Below, one piece after another: positions 6,473 to 9,803 of a stretch of 9,803 nt of DNA. This stretch comes from XYA12-FULL-58-9 sp001798605. Its GTDB lineage: Bacteria > Myxococcota > XYA12-FULL-58-9. The stretch is taken from assembly GCA_036736205.1 (NCBI GenBank), contig DAINMX010000245.1:1-9803 (forward strand). Direction: 5' to 3'. Both the position numbers and the translations under genes were made by a program. The notes beneath the pieces were generated by a model, which was not told the origin of the DNA, ran no database searches, and was given only the letters and a program-made list of their open reading frames with translations. Within the stretch, counting starts at the first letter, position 1. The number at the start of each line of letters is the position of its first letter.

Positions 6473-8281
6473 TTATCCGTCAATCCTCACCGGCCCCACC
6501 GTCGCAAGCGTTTCCTCCGCAGTGCTGATACCGTTGGCTAACTTGAGCAGCGCGCAATCCCGCAAGGAACGCATGCCCGCAGCCAAGGCTGCCTGCCGCA
6601 ACCTATCCTCCCCGGCGGTCTTTGCTATCAACAACCGTATCTCTTCGTTGGCGTCCAACATCTCAAAAATGCCAGTCCGACCGAAGTAACCGGTGCCGCG
6701 ACAGGTGGGGCAACCCCGGCCTTTGACGGTGTTGGCGTAGGTCTGCATGTCCCGGATGCCAAGCGCGACGCCCTGGTCGAGAGTCAAAGGCATGGGTTCA
6801 AGGCAGTCGGCGCAAACCCGTCGAATCAGACGTTGCGCCATCACCCCCACCACGGTCGAGGATATCAGAAATGGTGGCACGCCGAGATCGCCGAGACGTG
6901 TGACAGCTCCGACGCTGTCGTTGGTGTGCAAGGTCGAGAACACCAGATGTCCAGTGAGCGCTGCCTGCACTGCCATCTCCGCAGTCTCGCGATCACGAAT
7001 CTCACCGACCATGATGATGTCTGGATCCTGACGCAGGATGGCGCGCATGGCGTGTGCAAAATCGACACCGATACGGCTCTGTACTGCGGTCTGATTGAAG
7101 CGATCGGTCACCATCTCAATGGGGTCCTCGACGGTGGTGACATTGACCGTTTCGTCCGCAAGAGTCTTGAGTGCCGCGTAGAGCGTGGTGGTCTTGCCAC
7201 TGCCCGTGGGTCCAGTAATCAGAATCAGACCGTGGGGGTTGGCGATCCAACGTTCGAATACCGCGAGTTCCTCCGCGTCGAAACCGACATCCGGAAGATC
7301 TTTGAGCAATGCTTCGGGATCAAAGATGCGAATAACCATCTTCTCGCCGAAGGTCACCGGTAGCGACGACACCCGGAGCTCGACTTCGCGATCCCCAAGG
7401 ACGGTCTTGATGCGGCCATCCTGTGGTCGCCTCTTCTCGGCTATGTCCATGCGTGCCAGGGTCTTCAGTCGTGAAGCAAAAGCAGGCTGCACTTGCTTTG
7501 GGATTGTGTGAGTCGAATGCAACGTGCCGTCGATGCGCAAACGCACCTGCGTCTCGTTCTTGCGCGGCTCGACATGGATGTCCGAAGCCCTCTGGTCAAA
7601 GGCGTAGCGCAACATGAAATCGACCGCATTGACGATGTGTTGGTCGTTCGCTTCGATCTCACTGACACTGCGCAGACGCACCAGTTGTTCGAAATCACCG
7701 AGGCTGTCGGCGCTGCGTTCACGCGCGGCCGACTCCACACTCTTGCGAAACCCGTAGATCTCGGTGATCGCCTTGATGATGTCGCGTTTTGCCGCAACGA
7801 CCCGTTTCACATCTAGGCGCACCAGACGCTTGAGTCCCTCCACCACCTCGAGATCGAAAGGGTTTTCTACCGCCACCACCAACGCTCGGTCGTCGATGTT
7901 CAAGGGCAACACGACATGACGGATGGCAAAGGGGCGCGACAAGGTGCGCGAAACGAGGTCCATGTCGAGCTCGAGGGGATCGATCTTGCGATACGGCATC
8001 TTCGCCGCACGGGCCACCAAGGCTGCAATGAGATCCTCATCGATGGTTTGGCCATCGGCGGTCTGCAGGGCAAAGGAGGCAACGAGCTCGCCAGGACCGA
8101 TACTGTAGCGAGCCAACGCGGCGGCGCTGCTCCCTCCGAAATCCTCGGCGTGTTGACTGGCAATGCGCGCCCGCTGTGCTGGCAGTCGAACCTCGACCTC
8201 CCGGCGCGCGGATTCGCTTAGCACATCTTGGCCAATGAGTAGGTCCAGAATCCATTCAACAGTGTAGGTCGTCGGTGTCAT
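6473..8281 (-). CDS. PulE/GspE/PilB-family secretion or type IV pilus assembly ATPase
   Basis: A 602-residue hexameric AAA-like ATPase of the type II secretion / type IV pilus class, acting at the inner face of the cytoplasmic membrane. Residues about 60-175 form a GspE N-terminal domain (YRKIDPLELD, then LPLNIDDRALVVAVENPFDLE). The N2 and catalytic domains follow: Walker A GPTGSGKT (357-364), Asp box VEDPIE (384-389), Walker B RQDPDIIMVGEIRDRETA (417-434) with E427, and His box LTGHLVFSTLHTND (442-455). A four-cysteine zinc site is present (C490, C493, C524, C527), as in GspE/PilB but not PilT. The start is ATG at 8281 with a weak Shine-Dalgarno. No pilC/gspF or pilin gene lies in the window, so GspE and PilB cannot be told apart; orphan members of this family are common in deltaproteobacteria. 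It follows the cNMP-binding gene by 111 nt. Confidence 0.95.
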   Translation of the reverse strand: MTPTTYTVEWILDLLIGQDVLSESARREVEVRLPAQRARIASQHAEDFGGSSAAALARYSIGPGELVASFALQTADGQTIDEDLIAALVARAAKMPYRKIDPLELDMDLVSRTLSRPFAIRHVVLPLNIDDRALVVAVENPFDLEVVEGLKRLVRLDVKRVVAAKRDIIKAITEIYGFRKSVESAARERSADSLGDFEQLVRLRSVSEIEANDQHIVNAVDFMLRYAFDQRASDIHVEPRKNETQVRLRIDGTLHSTHTIPKQVQPAFASRLKTLARMDIAEKRRPQDGRIKTVLGDREVELRVSSLPVTFGEKMVIRIFDPEALLKDLPDVGFDAEELAVFERWIANPHGLILITGPTGSGKTTTLYAALKTLADETVNVTTVEDPIEMVTDRFNQTAVQSRIGVDFAHAMRAILRQDPDIIMVGEIRDRETAEMAVQAALTGHLVFSTLHTNDSVGAVTRLGDLGVPPFLISSTVVGVMAQRLIRRVCADCLEPMPLTLDQGVALGIRDMQTYANTVKGRGCPTCRGTGYFGRTGIFEMLDANEEIRLLIAKTAGEDRLRQAALAAGMRSLRDCALLKLANGISTAEETLATVGPVRIDG

Positions 8282-8318
8282 TGAGGCGCTAGCCTACACG
8301 GAACCGGCGAGCGTGTCT

Positions 8319-8363
8319 CGTGGGATACTGACGTGGCTACCGCAGTATTCGTGGCTTCCGTGG
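8319..8363 (-). repeat. Four short CCACG repeats and an inverted repeat upstream of the PulE/GspE gene
   Basis: In the 111-bp gap between the cNMP-binding gene and the ATPase gene, the pentamer CCACG (CGTGG on the plus strand) occurs at 8319-8323, 8332-8336, 8350-8354 and 8359-8363. A 6-bp inverted repeat, ATACTG/CAGTAT (8325-8330 and 8343-8348), lies among them. This could be an operator or chance in GC-rich sequence; I see no clear sigma70 or sigma54 promoter beside it. Confidence 0.3.
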
Positions 8364-8392
8364 CAGCAGCAATGTGAAGGCAACCTCTTCGC

Positions 8393-9517
8393 TCACGTCA
8401 GGACGAGGCCCTCGTCTTGGGTGAACTTGAGTTTGCCCTCGACGATCGCCTCCGTCGTTTTGGCACGTTCGGCGGACAACTCGGCGATGTGAGCTACCAA
8501 CTGCGGATGGGTTGAGACAATCTCTGCGAAGGTGCGCCTCGGGAGCTTGAGCACGATCGACTTGCGGATAGTCTTGATGTTGGCAAAGATCGGCTCGTTG
8601 TTGAGCATCTCCATCTCACCGAACACTTCGCCCTCCTTGAGCTGGGCAAGAACGTGGCGTTGTCCGTCCTTCTCAAACGAGACCTCTACCCTCCCCGAGA
8701 GCAGTGTGTAGAGACCATCAGCCTTCTGGCCTTGCTCCAGCAACATTTCGTTTGCATCGACCTCACGACTCTTGAACTTCTCAATCAGCGTCTTGCGCTG
8801 GTTGCCATCCAGAGGTCTGAAGATCGGCGACGTCGCCATCAGGTTGGACAACAGCCGTTGGCGGTAGAAGCGCAAGAGGATGTGCTTCACCGACGGAAAG
8901 GCCTTGACCACCTCATCGAGAACTTTGCGCGATACCTCAAAGAGAAGTGTTTCTTCTTCGGCGATCACCGATGCTGTGCGCGGCGACTGCGACAACAACG
9001 CCATTTCCCCGAAGAACGCTCCATCGGAGAGGTGGGCGAGAACGATCTCCGAACCTGTCTCCGTGGTCTTGGTCACCTTCACCCGTCCGTTGGAGATGAT
9101 GAACATCGAGTCATCCACATCACCCTCGCGGATAACGACCTCATCGGGGAGCACCTGCCGCATGTGCATCTGTTCGAGCAACTGGATGAACGCATTCTTT
9201 GACAAATCAGAAAACAACGGGATCGTTGGCAACTCTGCTGGCGGTGGTGCCTCCTCAATGACAACGATGTCATCGTCATCAACGGTTTGAATCTCCTCGG
9301 GAGGCGGTGTGACCGCCCCTGGAAGAACCGATCCACGCCCAGTTTTCTTGGCATAAAGATCGGCGAGCATCTTCTGCGTCGCCGTGTGCCCTGAGTCGAT
9401 CTCCATGATCAACTTGCAGGCAGCTATGGCTTTGAGGAGCAAGCCGTCTGCGGCATACACTTCGGCAACACGCGTGTAAGCACCGATCGCCTCCGTCCCC
9501 CGATCCATCTTGCGCAA
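8393..9517 (-). CDS. TPR-like plus tandem cyclic-nucleotide-binding domain protein, 5' end doubtful
   Basis: A 374-codon reading frame from TTG at 9517. Residues 1-57 are a TPR-like helical segment (AIGAYTRVAEVY, LLLKAIAACKLIMEID, KMLADLYAKK). A Pro/Asp-rich linker (about 60-100) leads to two cNMP-binding domains, at about 102-220 and 231-345. The first has an intact phosphate-binding cassette, FGEMALLSQSPRTASV (169-184), with E171 and R180. The second has FGEMEMLNNEPIFANI (299-314), lacking the arginine, so it probably does not bind cNMP. There is no HTH, so this is a cNMP-responsive adaptor rather than a CRP-type regulator. The frame stays open upstream to a stop at 9620, and residues there (LAEDADDLTAQLRCGDLLRKM) still look like TPR sequence. 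That stretch has no ATG, GTG or TTG before 9517, and the ATG at 9508 is the alternative start. The native N-terminus appears lost, so the gene may be 5'-truncated. Confidence 0.85.
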   Translation of the reverse strand: MRKMDRGTEAIGAYTRVAEVYAADGLLLKAIAACKLIMEIDSGHTATQKMLADLYAKKTGRGSVLPGAVTPPPEEIQTVDDDDIVVIEEAPPPAELPTIPLFSDLSKNAFIQLLEQMHMRQVLPDEVVIREGDVDDSMFIISNGRVKVTKTTETGSEIVLAHLSDGAFFGEMALLSQSPRTASVIAEEETLLFEVSRKVLDEVVKAFPSVKHILLRFYRQRLLSNLMATSPIFRPLDGNQRKTLIEKFKSREVDANEMLLEQGQKADGLYTLLSGRVEVSFEKDGQRHVLAQLKEGEVFGEMEMLNNEPIFANIKTIRKSIVLKLPRRTFAEIVSTHPQLVAHIAELSAERAKTTEAIVEGKLKFTQDEGLVLT

Positions 9518-9535
9518 CAGGTCACCGCACCTGAG

Positions 9536-9745
9536 TTGCGCGGTGAGATCATCGGCGTCTTCGGCGAGGACCTTCTCGTAAAGGATGAGGTCATTGTAGA
9601 GATCAAGGCTGTTGACCGGTTAATCCCGGTACATCAAGCCCAACTGCTCTCGTATCTCAAGCTGAGTGGCAAGAAGGTCGGGCTCCTCATCAACTTCAAC
9701 GTCCCCCTCCTCAAGGAGGGAATCAAGCGCATGATCAACACCTGA
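9536..9745 (+). pseudogene. 3' remnant of a GxxExxY-family (PD-(D/E)XK-like) protein gene
   Basis: A plus-strand frame ending in TGA at 9743-9745 encodes the C-terminal half of a GxxExxY protein: EDLLVKDEVIVEIKAV, VHQAQLLSYLKLSGKK, GLLINFNVPLLKEGIKR. The D-xn-ExK core of the PD-(D/E)XK fold is present (D12, E22 and K24, counting from 9536). Family members are usually about 120-140 residues, with the naming GxxExxY motif near the N-terminus. That half is absent here and the upstream sequence belongs to the opposite-strand cNMP-binding gene. It is therefore a fragment with no proper start (only a TTG at 9536). The function of the family is not established. It is the only plus-strand coding signal I believe in this window. 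Confidence 0.8.
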
Positions 9746-9803
9746 CCGCCTCATGCCGCAAAGCCTCTCCTCCCCCCCTCTCTCTTCCTCCGCGTTCCTC
9801 CGT
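9746..9803. other. Pyrimidine-rich flank downstream of the GxxExxY remnant
   Basis: From 9764 to 9791 the plus strand is an unbroken run of 28 pyrimidines, including seven C in a row. CGCGTTCCTCCGT then runs to the window edge. No gene is seen. CTCCG-type repeats of this kind are, as far as I recall, common near GxxExxY genes; that is recollection, not a search result. Confidence 0.4.

Noticed and set aside
6226..6483. An 85-codon minus-strand frame covering the rpsU leader
   Set aside because: It overlaps the rpsU promoter, RBS and start in another frame, with no RBS or recognisable product.
6833..7363. A 176-codon plus-strand frame opposite the PulE/GspE ATPase
   Set aside because: It is antisense to the catalytic core (Walker A to His box) of a clearly real gene. 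It has no family resemblance and no RBS.
9424..9606. A 60-codon minus-strand frame near the right edge
   Set aside because: It is a different frame from the cNMP-binding protein over the same bases, and its translation is Ser/Arg/Thr-rich and unlike a protein family.
1..9803. tRNA or rRNA genes, CRISPR arrays, insertion-sequence ends or attachment sites
   Set aside because: I scanned both strands by eye and found no cloverleaf, regular spacer-repeat pattern, transposase sequence or long terminal inverted repeat.

Overview
The window is a GC-rich, almost entirely minus-strand stretch of bacterial chromosome. The gene set (PulE/GspE ATPase with an N-terminal domain of the deltaproteobacterial/myxobacterial kind, a TPR plus double cyclic-nucleotide-binding protein, an IHF-beta-like protein beside rpsA, and a REC-PilZ protein) suggests a Myxococcota or other deltaproteobacterial-type organism. 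This placement rests on recognised protein style only; no 16S or marker tree is available.

Read in the direction of transcription (right to left), the layout is as follows. (1) 9803-9536: the 3' remnant of a plus-strand GxxExxY-family gene and a pyrimidine-rich flank. It runs head-on into the 5' end of (2) a cyclic-nucleotide-binding protein with an N-terminal TPR-like segment (8393-9517), which seems to have lost its native start. (3) A PulE/GspE/PilB-type secretion or pilus ATPase (6473-8281), followed by a hairpin. (4) rpsU (S21), with its own sigma70-like promoter, a 12-nt perfect extended Shine-Dalgarno and an intrinsic terminator. (5) A run of five co-directional genes: rpsA (six S1 domains), an IHF-beta-like gene, a HIT-family Ap4A-type hydrolase/phosphorylase (2 nt after the IHF gene), a REC-PilZ protein and mutS. 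mutS leaves the window at position 1 with an estimated 50-80 C-terminal residues missing.

Functionally the window combines translation (S21, S1), nucleoid architecture (IHF), DNA repair (MutS) and several proteins that sense or metabolise signalling nucleotides: a cNMP-binding protein, a c-di-GMP-type PilZ domain and a HIT enzyme of the dinucleoside-polyphosphate class. The PulE-type ATPase is a plausible output of the first two, but that is inference.

Most of the window is conserved housekeeping sequence and I see no clear novel multi-gene system. The best leads are the junction at about 9500-9580, where a PD-(D/E)XK-like GxxExxY fragment abuts or replaces the 5' end of the cNMP-binding gene; the extended Shine-Dalgarno of rpsU; and the weak or sequestered translation start of the REC-PilZ gene.
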